Shown: positions 52,213-61,752 of the stretch, in pieces | Position numbering within the stretch: position 1 is the first letter of the stretch | Layout of the letters: the number at the start of each line of letters is the position of its first letter | Origin: Flavobacteriales bacterium | Lineage (GTDB): Bacteria; Bacteroidota; Bacteroidia; Flavobacteriales_F; PHOS-HE28 | Direction: 5' to 3' | DNA length: 64,000 bases | Assembly (NCBI GenBank): GCA_016713875.1 | Contig: JADJOI010000003.1 | Location: forward strand, 2,790,001 to 2,854,000 | Position numbers and translations under genes: made by a program | The notes under the pieces: model-generated | Database searches by the model: none | Seen by the model: only the letters and a program-made list of their open reading frames with translations | Told to the model about the DNA's origin: nothing

Positions 52213-55182
52213 ATGAAGCACTGGACCCTCCTCCTCTTCCTCCTTGCGCTTCACCAGCAGGCCGCCGCGCAGGCCGGCGCGGTGGACCTCAGCTTCAACC
52301 CGACGGACGCTGGTCATGGGTTCGGGGACGGTCCCACCTACACCGTGGGCGCGGTGCTGCCGCTACCGGGTGGCGGCGCGGTGATCGCCGGGAACTTCAC
52401 GCTGGTGGACGGTGTGGCGCGCACGGGCATCGCGCGGTTGCAGGCGGATGGTACGCTGGACCCCGCGTTCGATCCCGGGGCTGGCATCCAGTTCAGCATC
52501 TACGGCCGCAAACTGCTGCGGCTGCAACCCGATGGGAAGATCCTCGTCGCTGGCATCTTCAGTTCGGTGAACGGCACCCCGCGCAATAGCATCGCACGCC
52601 TAAACTCGGATGGAAGCCTGGACACCAGCTTCGATCCGGGCGCAGGGCTCAACGGCGAGCCCCGCGATATGGAGCTGCAAGCCGATGGCAAGGTGTTGGT
52701 GATCGGCGGCTTCACCACCTATGCCGACGTGGCCCGCGAAGGCCTGGTGCGGATCCACCCGGATGGCAGCCTGGACACGGGCTTCACCTTGGGAAGTGGA
52801 TTTCAGCAGCTCTTATGGACCTCGGGGCGCGGAGGCCTGGAAGTGCGTCCGGATGGACGCATCCTGGTGGGCGGCTCCTTCAGCGGATACGGAGGCCACT
52901 CCTCGCCACATGTGGTGCAGCTGCTGCCCACCGGCGCGCCCGACCCCGGCTTCGTGGCCAGTATGGCCGGGGTACCGGCGCAGCACCTGTTGTTACTGCC
53001 TGACGGCAAAGTGGTGGTGAACGGCGGTCGACGCCTCAACGCGGATGGCAGCCACGATCCCACCTTCTCCATCGGCGTGGGATTCAGTGCGATGTATGGT
53101 CCTGGCGAGATGAGGGATATGGTGCGTCAACCGGACGGGCGGCTGGTGGCGGTGGGCTGCTTCGACCACTTCAACGGCACCGTGCGTCGCAACATCGTGC
53201 GGCTGTTGCCCGATGGAGGAGTGGACAGCAGCTTCGATCCCGGATTGGAGATCCTGGGCTGGACGTGCTTGGAAGCGGTGGCCGTGCAGGCCGATGGCCG
53301 TATTTGGGCCGGAGGTGAAGTGCCCTCGCTTTCGCAGAAGCCTTCTTCCGGCCTTGCGCGTTTGATGCCGGACGGCACGCCGGACCATGACTTCAACCCG
53401 GGCACCGGGGTGATGGGTTCGGTGCGGTGCATGGTGCAACGGCCCGATGGCCGCCTGGTCGCCGGGGGATCCTTCACGTACATCAACGGCATCCCGACCA
53501 CTAACCTGGTGGGCCTGCTGCCCGATGGGACAGTGGACCCGTCCTTCCAAGCCGATCCTGATCCGGACCAGTACGTGGAGTGCCTGGCGCTGCAAGCCGA
53601 CGGCAAGGTGTTGGTGGGCGGGTCCTTCACCACCTTCGAAGGGCTGTCGGCCCGCGGTTTGGTGCGCCTGAACAGCGACGGTAGCATGGACACCGGGTTC
53701 AACGCCGGGTTCACGGGCTACCAAGGGGTGAGTTCCGTGGCGGTGCAGCCGGACGGACGAATCCTGGTGAGCCGCAGCCATGGCAACTTGCCCATGGTGA
53801 GGCTCATGCCTGACGGGACCCCGGACCCGAGCTTCACCGCGCCCGCGTTCACCGCCCAAGCCATCCTGGTCATGCCCGATGGGCGCATCCTGGTGGGTGG
53901 ATTCAACGTTGGTGGCGCATACGACAAGGCCATCCAGCGGTTGATGGCGGACGGTACGCCCGACCCCAGCTTCGCACCACCCACTCCGGCGTTCGGTGCT
54001 TCGTTGTTGGCCGCGCCCATCGTGTATACCCTGCATTTGGAAGCGAACGGGCACATCCTGGCGGGCGGAAGCTTCACCCGCTTCAACAACGTACCCCGTC
54101 AGGGGCTCGTGCGGTTGACGCCCAGCGGTACGCTGGACCTGGGGTTCGTGCCTTCAACCACCAGCTGGGTCGTGTCCGCCATGCAGGTACAGGCCGACGG
54201 TCGTATCCTGGTGGTCAGTGGAACCACCTTGCAGCGGTTGCTGGCCACCGGGATCGTCGACCCGAGCTTCGCACCAAGCGTGTTCAGTGTGCAAGGCAAC
54301 TACGTGGACCCCAGCAGTGGTCTCGTGCGCTCGCTCCTGTTGCGCCCTGATGGGCGGGTGGTGGTCGGCGGCACCTTCACGGCCGTGAACGGCACCGGCC
54401 GCAACCGGCTGGCACGTTTGCTGGGCAACGGTACCGCGGAGGTGCGCGTATCCCCGCGTGCATGGTTGGGCGGCGCCTATGACGGAGGCACGGACCTGCA
54501 CCGCGACGACCTGCGGCAGCAGGGGCTTCTGCCCCTTGGCGAACCGTACACCATACTGGGCTATTCGCACACCAGCGGCGGCGGTGGCGAGCTGATCGCA
54601 CCGGGGGTTCTGGCCATCACCGGCGACAAGGCCGTGGTGGACTGGGTGGTGGCCGAACTGCGCGATCCGCTTGCCCCGCATCAAGTGCTGGCCAGCCGCA
54701 GCGCTTTATTGTTGCGTGATGGTCATGTGGTGGACGTGGACGGGCTGAGCCCTGTGCACTTCGCCGCGGCCCCTGGCACCTACCACGTGGCGCTGCGCCA
54801 CCGCAACCACCTGGGCGTGATGGCCGCCACCCCGCTGCTGCTCGGCGCGGAACCGGTGACGTTGGACCTCCGCGCCAGCACCACGGCCACGTACGGCGTC
54901 GAAGCTCGGCGTCCGTGCGGGACGTGGCGATGCCTTTGGCCGGGCGATGTCACCGGCGACGGGCTGGTGAAGTACGCCGGCAGCGGCAACGATCGCGATC
55001 CCGTGCTGAGCACCATCGGCGGCCTGGTGCCGACCTCGGTGCTGAGCGGGGTGTACCTGCGTGCGGACGTGAACCTGGACGGCGCGGTGAAGTATACCGG
55101 CGGTGGCAACGATCGCGACGAGGTGCTGCAGACCATCGGCGGGGCCGTGCCCACCGCGGTGCGCCCTGCGCAGCTCCCGTAG
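52213..55182 (+). CDS. Secreted delta-60 repeat protein with dockerin-like NDRD C-terminus
   Basis: 989 residues from the ATG at 52213 with a signal peptide (LLLFLLALHQQAAAQA). Residues ~15-740 are about 14 delta-60 repeats, each like ADGKVLVGGSFTTFEG---RGLVRLNSDGSMDTGF. The C-terminal ~80 residues contain two copies of GDV-GDG-VKYAGSGNDRDPVLSTIGG, a dockerin-like, Asp/Gly-rich calcium-binding-type pattern, ending in QLP. There is no ordinary T9SS domain. The duplicated NDRD motif is seen at the C-terminus of other Bacteroidota secreted proteins and may be a sorting or docking signal. A TAACTTGG -7-like sequence lies about 45 nt upstream. Confidence 0.85.
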   Translation: MKHWTLLLFLLALHQQAAAQAGAVDLSFNPTDAGHGFGDGPTYTVGAVLPLPGGGAVIAGNFTLVDGVARTGIARLQADGTLDPAFDPGAGIQFSIYGRKLLRLQPDGKILVAGIFSSVNGTPRNSIARLNSDGSLDTSFDPGAGLNGEPRDMELQADGKVLVIGGFTTYADVAREGLVRIHPDGSLDTGFTLGSGFQQLLWTSGRGGLEVRPDGRILVGGSFSGYGGHSSPHVVQLLPTGAPDPGFVASMAGVPAQHLLLLPDGKVVVNGGRRLNADGSHDPTFSIGVGFSAMYGPGEMRDMVRQPDGRLVAVGCFDHFNGTVRRNIVRLLPDGGVDSSFDPGLEILGWTCLEAVAVQADGRIWAGGEVPSLSQKPSSGLARLMPDGTPDHDFNPGTGVMGSVRCMVQRPDGRLVAGGSFTYINGIPTTNLVGLLPDGTVDPSFQADPDPDQYVECLALQADGKVLVGGSFTTFEGLSARGLVRLNSDGSMDTGFNAGFTGYQGVSSVAVQPDGRILVSRSHGNLPMVRLMPDGTPDPSFTAPAFTAQAILVMPDGRILVGGFNVGGAYDKAIQRLMADGTPDPSFAPPTPAFGASLLAAPIVYTLHLEANGHILAGGSFTRFNNVPRQGLVRLTPSGTLDLGFVPSTTSWVVSAMQVQADGRILVVSGTTLQRLLATGIVDPSFAPSVFSVQGNYVDPSSGLVRSLLLRPDGRVVVGGTFTAVNGTGRNRLARLLGNGTAEVRVSPRAWLGGAYDGGTDLHRDDLRQQGLLPLGEPYTILGYSHTSGGGGELIAPGVLAITGDKAVVDWVVAELRDPLAPHQVLASRSALLLRDGHVVDVDGLSPVHFAAAPGTYHVALRHRNHLGVMAATPLLLGAEPVTLDLRASTTATYGVEARRPCGTWRCLWPGDVTGDGLVKYAGSGNDRDPVLSTIGGLVPTSVLSGVYLRADVNLDGAVKYTGGGNDRDEVLQTIGGAVPTAVRPAQLP

Positions 55183-55205
55183 ATCGGCCGACCGGACCGA
55201 GCGCT

Positions 55206-55260
55206 GCCCATCCGGCCGGAAGCCCTTCACCCCGTTGCCCGCGGCCAGGTACACCACGAA
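55206..55260 (-). pseudogene. Remnant of a paralogue of the PQQ-like propeller gene (3' end)
   Basis: The minus-strand reading FVVYLAAGNGVKGFRP closely matches the C-terminus of the adjacent gene (AVYLAEGDGVKGYRP), and the DNA is similar over about 50 nt. The rest of the copy is missing. It sits between the delta-60 gene and repeat-like sequence, and probably reflects duplication and decay. Confidence 0.5.
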
Positions 55261-55274
55261 GCGGAAACCTCCCC

Positions 55275-55473
55275 GTACCCCTCCTTGTGCGGAGCAGCGA
55301 GCGATCGCTGCTCAGGAGGGGACTTGATCTCGTCCGCCGAGGGGAGACTGCCGCGCGGGCGAAGGCCCGCTCGCAGTGATGGTGCGGAGGGGTGAGGTAC
55401 AAGTACCGGTCATTTCCAACCCGTCATCGCGGGCCGGGCTCTGCCGGCGAAGCGATCGCCCCCTCCCCGCCCC
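55275..55473. repeat. Palindromic repeat fragment related to the 195-bp array
   Basis: Contains CCCCTCCTTG, then GAGCAGCG-AGCGAT-CGCTGCTC (8-bp stem) and AGGAGGGG, the same building blocks as the tandem repeat at 57561-58304. The remainder to 55473 is GC-rich with no supported gene. Confidence 0.6.
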
Positions 55474-57426
55474 TTACGGCCTGTAGCCCTTCACCCCGTC
55501 GCCCTCGGCCAGGTAGACCGCGTTGGTGAAGCCGTCCACCTCGTAGCGGGGCTCCTTTTCGGTGCCGAGGGAGACGCTGCCGGCCTCGCTGCCGTTGCTG
55601 CGGCGCAGGGCCTTCAGGACGTTCGCGCCTTTGCCTTCAGTGGTCATCACGAAGTGCAGCTCGGCGGTGGTGGTGCTGGCGGTGAAGCGGGCGTTGGCCT
55701 CCTGGAAGAAGCGTGCGGCGGCTCCCACGGCGGCGTTGGCGCCTTCTCCATAGACCTGGCTGACGGCTGCCGTGACATCGCGCGCAGCCGCACTGCCCGC
55801 ATCCGTCACCTGGATGCTCTGGCTGACCGCACCGAACGCCGCGCTGGTGTAGCTGTACGCTGCAGCGGCATAGATGGCCCGCACAGCGCTGGCGTATTTC
55901 AGCCCACGCACCAGGCCGGTCTCGCGCGGGGCGGGCAGATAGGTGCGGTACACGAGCGTACCGTCCGTGCGCAGCAGCGCCAGGTTCTGGTCGCTGCTCA
56001 GCACCAGGCCATCGGCGGAGCCCTCCAGTGCGGTGGGCTTCTCCCTGCCTTCGAAGGTCACGGGAGCCGAGCCCAGTGCGCGCGCCGTTCCGCCCGCTTC
56101 GGCCACGCTGTACAACAGCCCATCCTTGGTGTTGAACACGAAGGTGGCGCCCTCGTGTACGGCCACCAGGCCGGCACCGCCTTGCAGCGGCTGTTCCAGG
56201 CGGCTGAGGCCGGTGGCCCGGTCGATCAGGTCCACCTCCTGTTCGGTGGCCACCAGCACATCGCCGCCGAGCAGGCGCACGCTGCGCACCACGCCGTCCA
56301 GCTTCACGGGCTTCTTCCACCGCTCGGTGCCGCTGGCGTCCACCAGGGTCACCACACCGTCGCCGCTGCCGCTGGTGAGCAGGGTGCCGTCCTCCAGTTC
56401 CACCGCACCGGCCAGGATGCCCTTCACGCTGATGCCCTTGCCGTTCTTGCCCCATTTGCCGGCGCCGGTGGCGTAGTCCAGCAGGTCCACACTGCGGGTG
56501 TCGCCGGCGCCCACCAGCAGGCCCTGCTTCAGGGGCACCAGCGTACCGAGCTTCTGTTGCATCTGCAGGGGCGCGCTCCACGCGTAGCTGCCATCGTCGA
56601 TGCGGAAGGCGTTCACGAAGGTCTTGTGGGTCACCGTCACGGTCTTCTTGCCCTGGCTGTCGGTGCTCTCCTTGCGCTGTTCGGTCTGCATGCCCATGAA
56701 GCCGAGGCCGGGCGCATGGGGGGTGGTGATGAAGACGCCGGTGAGGCCGGGCACGTTGATGTTGGCGCCACCCTTGTCCAGCAGGGCGGCCAGGCCGCTC
56801 ATCTTCTCGAAGGCGGGGTCGGGGCTCCTCTTCCACAGCTCGGCGCCGGTGCGCGCGTCCAGCTTGTAGGCGAAGAAGAGGGTGCTGAGCAGGATGGCAT
56901 CGGGGCCGGCGCTGTTGCAGGCGGTGAGGCGGCTGAAGCGGTCGTCCTTGGTCCAGCGCACGGCGCCGGTGCCCATGTCCACGCAGGCCATGGCGGCGGT
57001 CTTGTCCGGCTTCTGGCCCACCACCACGATGGCGTTGTTCTCATACAGGAAGTACGTGCTGGTGACATTGCTGATGCCGGCGGCATCGCTGCTGAAGGCC
57101 ACCGTGCCGCTGAAGGGTTCAAGCACGAAGAGGGCTTCGGGACGGCCTTGGGGGGCCACGGCGATGAAGGGGCTGCGCTCCACCTCGCGATAGCCGCCCT
57201 CGGGCGCTGCGGCGAGCTCCTTCACGGTCCAGGCCACGGCGCCGGTGGCGGGATCCACGCCCTTGAGGCCTTCGGCGGTGGCCACCACAAGGGCGCCGGC
57301 GCTGGTGGTGCGCATCCAGAGCACGGCGCCTGTGGCGGCGGTCCAGGCCGGGCTCAGCTGGGCGGAGGCCGCGGCGGTGAGCGTGAGGAGGAACAAGCTT
57401 GCGGTGGAGCGGAACGTGTGCAGCAT
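55474..57426 (-). CDS. Exported PQQ-like beta-propeller protein
   Basis: 650 residues from the ATG at 57426, which begins a signal peptide (FLLTLTAAASAQ); the open frame further upstream runs into repeats. About the first 450 residues are PQQ/WD40-like blades (GAVLWMRTTSAGALVVATAEGLKGVDPATGAVAWTV, GTGAVRWTKDDRFS, DARTGAELWKRSPD, DASGTERWKKPV). The C-terminal ~150 residues are Ala-rich helices and then VDGFTNAVYLAEGDGVKGYRP. No PQQ ligands or T9SS domain are evident, so it is probably periplasmic and structural. The role is unknown. A partial paralogue lies beyond its 3' end. Confidence 0.8.
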   Translation of the reverse strand: MLHTFRSTASLFLLTLTAAASAQLSPAWTAATGAVLWMRTTSAGALVVATAEGLKGVDPATGAVAWTVKELAAAPEGGYREVERSPFIAVAPQGRPEALFVLEPFSGTVAFSSDAAGISNVTSTYFLYENNAIVVVGQKPDKTAAMACVDMGTGAVRWTKDDRFSRLTACNSAGPDAILLSTLFFAYKLDARTGAELWKRSPDPAFEKMSGLAALLDKGGANINVPGLTGVFITTPHAPGLGFMGMQTEQRKESTDSQGKKTVTVTHKTFVNAFRIDDGSYAWSAPLQMQQKLGTLVPLKQGLLVGAGDTRSVDLLDYATGAGKWGKNGKGISVKGILAGAVELEDGTLLTSGSGDGVVTLVDASGTERWKKPVKLDGVVRSVRLLGGDVLVATEQEVDLIDRATGLSRLEQPLQGGAGLVAVHEGATFVFNTKDGLLYSVAEAGGTARALGSAPVTFEGREKPTALEGSADGLVLSSDQNLALLRTDGTLVYRTYLPAPRETGLVRGLKYASAVRAIYAAAAYSYTSAAFGAVSQSIQVTDAGSAAARDVTAAVSQVYGEGANAAVGAAARFFQEANARFTASTTTAELHFVMTTEGKGANVLKALRRSNGSEAGSVSLGTEKEPRYEVDGFTNAVYLAEGDGVKGYRP

Positions 57427-57560
57427 GGCCGATGGGTTGAGCGGGGGTTTGGCAAAGGTCGTGCCTGGGGGCGGTGAACGCGGAGCGGGGCGAAGGCTCA
57501 CGCAGAGGCGCAGAGGGCGCGGAGCGGTCCTCGGAGCATGTGGTCACATGGATCCCAAGC
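57427..57560. other. Intergenic segment with degenerate CACAGAG-type repeat
   Basis: A CACGCAGAGGCGCAGAGGGC sequence at about 57500 looks like a decayed relative of the inverted repeats in the suf locus. GACCTTTG at about 57450 (minus strand) may be the -7 region of the propeller gene. No gene is supported. Confidence 0.45.
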
Positions 57561-58304
57561 CCCCTCCTGAGCAGCGATCGCTCGCTGCGGGTGCATAAGC
57601 AGGGGTACGGGGTGGTTCCGATCCGCATGCGATCCCGGCATGCCTGAGTTGCCACCTCCCCCAACTTTGTCCGCCATAGCACAGCGACGGCGGACCCCTC
57701 CTTGTTCGGCGCGTGGAGCGTTCCACGCGCAGGAGGGGGGTTCATCCGATCAAGTCCCCTCCTGAGCAGCGATCGCTCGCTGCGGGTGCATAAGCAGGGG
57801 TACGGGGTGGTTTCGATCCGCATGCGATCCCGGCATGCCTGAGTTGCCACCTCCCCCAACTTTGTCCGCCATAGCACAGCGACGGCGGACCCCTCCTTGT
57901 TCGGCGCGTGGAGCGTTCCACGCGCAGGAGGGGGGTTCATCCGATCAAGTCCCCTCCTGAGCAGCGATCGCTCGCTGCGGGTGCACAAGGAGGGGCGCGG
58001 GGAGGTTTCGATCCGATGAAGATCCGGGCATGCCTGAGCTGATACCTCCCCCAACTTTGTCCGCCATAGCACAGCGACGGCGGACCCCTCCTTGCCCGGC
58101 GCGTGGAGCGTTCCACGCGCAGGAGGGGGGTTCATCCGATCAAGTCCCCTCCTGAGCAGCGATCGCTCGCTGCGGGTGCACAAGGAGGGGCACGGGGAGG
58201 TTTCGATCCGATGAAGATCCAGGAATGCCTGAGTTGCCACCTCCCCCAAACCCCTCCTTGTTCGGCGCGTGGAGCGTTCCACGCGCAGGAGGGGGGTTCA
58301 TTGC
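57561..58304. repeat. 195-bp tandem repeat, about 3.8 copies
   Basis: Copies begin at 57561, 57756, 57951 and 58146 (exactly 195 bp apart); the fourth lacks about 30 bp. Each holds AGCGATCGCT (a 10-bp palindrome containing GCGATCGC), TCCGCC...GGCGGA, and the hairpin GCGCGTGGA-GCGT-TCCACGCGC (57709-57730 in copy 1). Because 195 is divisible by 3, one frame stays open across it, but it is not protein-like. It separates the propeller gene and the TPR kinase. Confidence 0.9.
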
Positions 58305-58364
58305 GTCAGGCCCCTGCTTGCCCGGCGCATGGCGCGCCCCACGCGCAGGAGGGCGTTCACGGCG
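58305..58364. repeat. Diverged partial copy of the 195-bp repeat
   Basis: Repeats the CCCCTGCTTGCCCGGCGCAT...GCGCAGGAGGG part of the unit with several substitutions, ending at the kinase stop codon. Confidence 0.6.
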
Positions 58365-60560
58365 CTAAACGTCCCTGAGCAACGGCATCTCCACCTCCAC
58401 GCGGGTGCCGGTGGGCCGGTCCACATAGCGGAAGCCGGCGTGCCCGCCGTGCTGTTTCTGCACCAGGTCCAGGCGGCTGCGGGTGATGGCCGTGCCCAGC
58501 GAGGTCTTCTTCGTGGGCTGCTCGGTGTGCTGCGCCTTGGGGGCGTTGCGGCCCACGCCATCGTCCTCGATGATCCACAGCAACTGGGTGCCGCGCGGTT
58601 CCACCGCCAGGGTGATGTGGCCCTTGCCCTCCATGTGCGTGACGCCGTGCCAGATGGCGTTCTCCACGAAGGGCTGCACCACCAGCGGAGGCACCTGCAC
58701 CTCCTGCGGGTCGATGTCGGGATGCACGCGGATGGTGAAGTCGAACTTCTCCTGTAGGCGTCGGCGCTCCAGGTCCATGTAGCCGCGCAGGGTCTCCAGG
58801 TCGTCGTGCAGGGGCACGGTGGCGTGGCGGCTGTTCTCCAGCACGCTGCGCATCACGCGGGCGAAGCGGGTGAGGTAGCTGGAGGCGTCGTCGGGCTCGT
58901 TGCGCTGGATGAAGGCGTTGATGGAGTTGAGGGCGTTGAAGATGAAGTGGGGGTTCATCTGGCTGCGCAGGGCCTGGGTCTCCAGGTGGGCGGCCTCCTT
59001 CTCGAAGCGTTCGCGGCGGCGCTTGCGGTCGAGCCGGTAGAGGAGCACGCCGCCGCCGATGAGCACAAGCGCCACCAGGCCGAGCAGCCGCATGCGATCG
59101 TGGGCCTGGGCGGCCTCCAGGCGGGCCACCTGGGCGCCGAGGCGCTCGCGTTCGATCGCCGCCGCGCTGGCGATGCTGTCGGCCACGATGCGTTCGCGCA
59201 TGTCCGTCTCGATCTGCCGTTTCAGCAGGCCCAGGCGGAACTGCTGCCGGTCCAGCGAGTCGGCGCTGGCCAGGTGAAGCTCATGCATGGCCAGGGCGTT
59301 GCGGGTGTCGCCGCGCCGCTTGTGCACGTCGTAGAGCAGCAGGCTGGCGCGGGCCACGAGCGCGAGGTCGCCACGCTCACGCGCGGTGCGCAGGGCCGCC
59401 TCTCCGCTCCGCAGCGCCTGGTCCGTTCGTCCGGTGGCCAGAGCCACTTCCCCGTGCTCCACACCCGCATCGATGCCGCTGAGCCCGGCGGTGCGCACCA
59501 GGGCCTCACTCGCAGACAAGTAGGCCAGGGCGCTGTCCATGCGCCCCAAGGCGCGATGGGCGCGGCCCAGATCGAGCAGCAGCTCGGCGCGCCGCGGGGT
59601 GAGGCCGCCGAGCGCCGCGGGGTCGAGGGCGTACGGACCGGCGCCTCCGGCCAGCCGCAGCCCTTCCTCCAGCGGGGCCAGCGCTTCGCGGGCGGCACCA
59701 CGCTGCAGGTGGAAGCGACCGAGGCGATCGCGGAACCGGGCGATGTCCGCCGGATTGCCGCGGGCCTCGGCCTTGGCCGCACCGGCATCGATGAGCTCGC
59801 GCAGCGGGGCCTCCTGGGCGGTGAGCGCGTAGGTGGTGATGAGCAGGTCGATGGCGCCGATGGCGCCGGCCGCATCGCCCAGCGTGTCGAAGGCGGCATG
59901 CGCCGAGCGGGCCTTGTCGAAGGCGGCGGTGAGCCCCACGCGGGCCATGGCGCGGGCGATGCCCAATTCGGCATAGGCGGCATCGCGGCCATCGCCCAGT
60001 GCGCGGTCGATGGCCACGATGCGCTCACCGGTGCGGATGGCGCCGCGCAGCTCGCCGCGGTCGATCAGCAGCGCCATCTCCTCGTGCAACAGGCGGCGAA
60101 GGCCCAGGCTGTCGCGGGCGGTGAGGGCCCGGGCGGCGGCGCGCTCCAACACGGCACGCGCACTGTCCATCCGCCCCGCAGAGCTCCACTGCTGGGCGAG
60201 CAGGGCCTGCAGTTCCACCTGCCGTGGGCGCAGCGTGGGATGGGCGTCCGCCGCGTCGATCGCGGCCTCGAAGGCGGCCACGGCCTGGCGCGAGCGTCCG
60301 GCCCGGCGATGGATGGTGGCCTCCAGCACGGCCAGTTCGCACAGCAGGCTGTCCGCGGTGCGCACGGCGTCGCCCGTCGCGGAGGAGCGCGCCAGCTGCA
60401 GGTCCGTGCGCAGCGATGCCGCCCCCCGCAGGGTCTGTTCGTCATCGGGGCCCTGGTGCAGCACGCGGAGGCGCGCGCGCAGTTCGCGGCCTGGATCGTC
60501 CTGCGCGAACGCCGCTACCCGGATGAGCAGAACAAGGGCGACGAGGACGTGGCGGGCCAT
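58365..60560 (-). CDS. TPR-containing LytS-type sensor histidine kinase
   Basis: 731 residues from the ATG at 60560 with a signal peptide (LVALVLLIRVAAFAQ). A long helical TPR-like region follows (residues ~20-430, predicted periplasmic), then a coiled coil and one transmembrane helix near 485-505 (LLGLVALVLIGGGVLLYRL). The LytS kinase core has QMNPHFIFNALNSI (phospho-acceptor His near 534), VQPFVENAIWHG and EDDGVGRN, then GTAITRSRLDLVQ. Such Bacteroidota kinases usually pair with a LytTR regulator, but none lies in the window. Divergent from the exported-protein operon that starts at 60649. Confidence 0.92.
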   Translation of the reverse strand: MARHVLVALVLLIRVAAFAQDDPGRELRARLRVLHQGPDDEQTLRGAASLRTDLQLARSSATGDAVRTADSLLCELAVLEATIHRRAGRSRQAVAAFEAAIDAADAHPTLRPRQVELQALLAQQWSSAGRMDSARAVLERAAARALTARDSLGLRRLLHEEMALLIDRGELRGAIRTGERIVAIDRALGDGRDAAYAELGIARAMARVGLTAAFDKARSAHAAFDTLGDAAGAIGAIDLLITTYALTAQEAPLRELIDAGAAKAEARGNPADIARFRDRLGRFHLQRGAAREALAPLEEGLRLAGGAGPYALDPAALGGLTPRRAELLLDLGRAHRALGRMDSALAYLSASEALVRTAGLSGIDAGVEHGEVALATGRTDQALRSGEAALRTARERGDLALVARASLLLYDVHKRRGDTRNALAMHELHLASADSLDRQQFRLGLLKRQIETDMRERIVADSIASAAAIERERLGAQVARLEAAQAHDRMRLLGLVALVLIGGGVLLYRLDRKRRRERFEKEAAHLETQALRSQMNPHFIFNALNSINAFIQRNEPDDASSYLTRFARVMRSVLENSRHATVPLHDDLETLRGYMDLERRRLQEKFDFTIRVHPDIDPQEVQVPPLVVQPFVENAIWHGVTHMEGKGHITLAVEPRGTQLLWIIEDDGVGRNAPKAQHTEQPTKKTSLGTAITRSRLDLVQKQHGGHAGFRYVDRPTGTRVEVEMPLLRDV

Positions 60561-60648
60561 GGCGGCACGAAGATCGATGGGGATGGGCCACGCCGCACGC
60601 CCCCGCTCCATCATTCGGCGGTGCCGTAGTTTAGGCTCCTCCTCCGCC

Positions 60649-61752
60649 ATGCGCTTCCGCCCCCTCCTGCCGCTGCTCGCCCTCCTCGGCGCTCCCGGCG
60701 CGGCCTTGTCCCAGCAGACCGTGGTGCGCACGGACGGCAGCCAGCTGCACGGCCAGGTGCAACGCGTGGCCCCGGACCGCATCGAGCTGCTCGTCACCAG
60801 CGGCCTGCGCAAGGGCCCCAGTTCGGTGCCGTGCAGCGAGGTGCTGTGCGTGGTGGACGGTGCGCTCACCGTGCACACCCGCCCCTGCGGGGAGGCGCTC
60901 TCTGCGTTCGCCCAGGGCGGCGCGGCGTGCAATGCCCTGGTGCGCGCGGACCAGCAGGTGCTGAAGGGCACCATCGTGCGGTGGGACGACGACCGCCTGA
61001 CGATCCGCACGGCGGCGGGCGATGTGAACGTGCCGCGCAGCGAACTGGCCGGGGTGCTCTCCCCCGGGCTGGTGGAGTTCACGGCGCCGGCCGACCGGCT
61101 GAAGGGGCTGCTGGCCGATGCCGGGGTGGTGAGCGCGATCAACGATGCCTCGCGCTGCCCGCCGGCGGCCGAACCGCGCACGGTGCGGTATTCCGAGAAG
61201 TGGATCGCACCGCGCTTCGAGCGCACGGTGAGCGAGAGCGGCAAGGCCGAGCTCGACTTCGTCTACTTCAAGGACGTGGCCCTGGAGAAGACGCGCCGCC
61301 TCAGCGGCTACATCGCCCAGATCACCAACAAGGAGCTCTCGGCCATCGTGAAGGACAAGGCGGTGGAGCAGGCCATCGGGCTGTTCGAGCGGCCGGACAA
61401 CCTGGTGCATGTGAGCAACGTGGCCTCGGGCAGCTCCAAGGCCCACCCCGCGCACAAGTACCTCAGCACCCACCTGCGCTACCTGAAGTACGATGCCGTC
61501 ACCATCGAGTGGGCCGACATCCAGTACGTGAGCGATTTCGAGCTGCAGCCGGACGGCAGCTACACCGCCGTGGTCTCCCTGCAGCAGCGCTTCCAGGGCA
61601 TGGTGGACGGGCAGGTGTACTACAGCGACATCACCAACAAGAACATCCAGATCAAGCTGCGCACCTACGAGAAGGTGGTGGAGGGCCGCACCGAGCGGCT
61701 CTGGGACGTGTTCCTGGGCGACATCGGGGTGGTGAGCACCATGGCCGAATGA
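60649..61752 (+). CDS. Exported protein of unknown function
   Basis: 367 residues from the ATG at 60649 with a signal peptide (LLPLLALLGAPGAALSQ); the frame is open upstream but antisense to the kinase. The N-terminal ~130 residues contain two copies of a short beta motif (QLHGQVQRVAPDRIELLV; LKGTIVRWDDDRLTIRTAAG). The remainder is mixed, with a C-terminal beta region (YTAVVSLQQRFQGMVDGQVYYSDITNKNIQIKLRTYEKVVEG). No family recognised. It overlaps the next gene by ATGA, so they form an operon. Confidence 0.75.
   Translation: MRFRPLLPLLALLGAPGAALSQQTVVRTDGSQLHGQVQRVAPDRIELLVTSGLRKGPSSVPCSEVLCVVDGALTVHTRPCGEALSAFAQGGAACNALVRADQQVLKGTIVRWDDDRLTIRTAAGDVNVPRSELAGVLSPGLVEFTAPADRLKGLLADAGVVSAINDASRCPPAAEPRTVRYSEKWIAPRFERTVSESGKAELDFVYFKDVALEKTRRLSGYIAQITNKELSAIVKDKAVEQAIGLFERPDNLVHVSNVASGSSKAHPAHKYLSTHLRYLKYDAVTIEWADIQYVSDFELQPDGSYTAVVSLQQRFQGMVDGQVYYSDITNKNIQIKLRTYEKVVEGRTERLWDVFLGDIGVVSTMAE

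Noticed and set aside
57119..58282. A 387-residue minus-strand frame over the 195-bp repeat
   Set aside because: It is open only because 195 is divisible by three; the sequence (RSERSLLRRGLD...) is a repeat translation overlapping the propeller gene in another frame.
57561..58304. CRISPR array
   Set aside because: Copies are 195 bp and nearly identical throughout, without spacers.
57561..58304. HIP1-type cyanobacterial marker (GCGATCGC) as evidence of cyanobacterial origin
   Set aside because: The octamer occurs only within the tandem repeat; all genes point to Bacteroidota.
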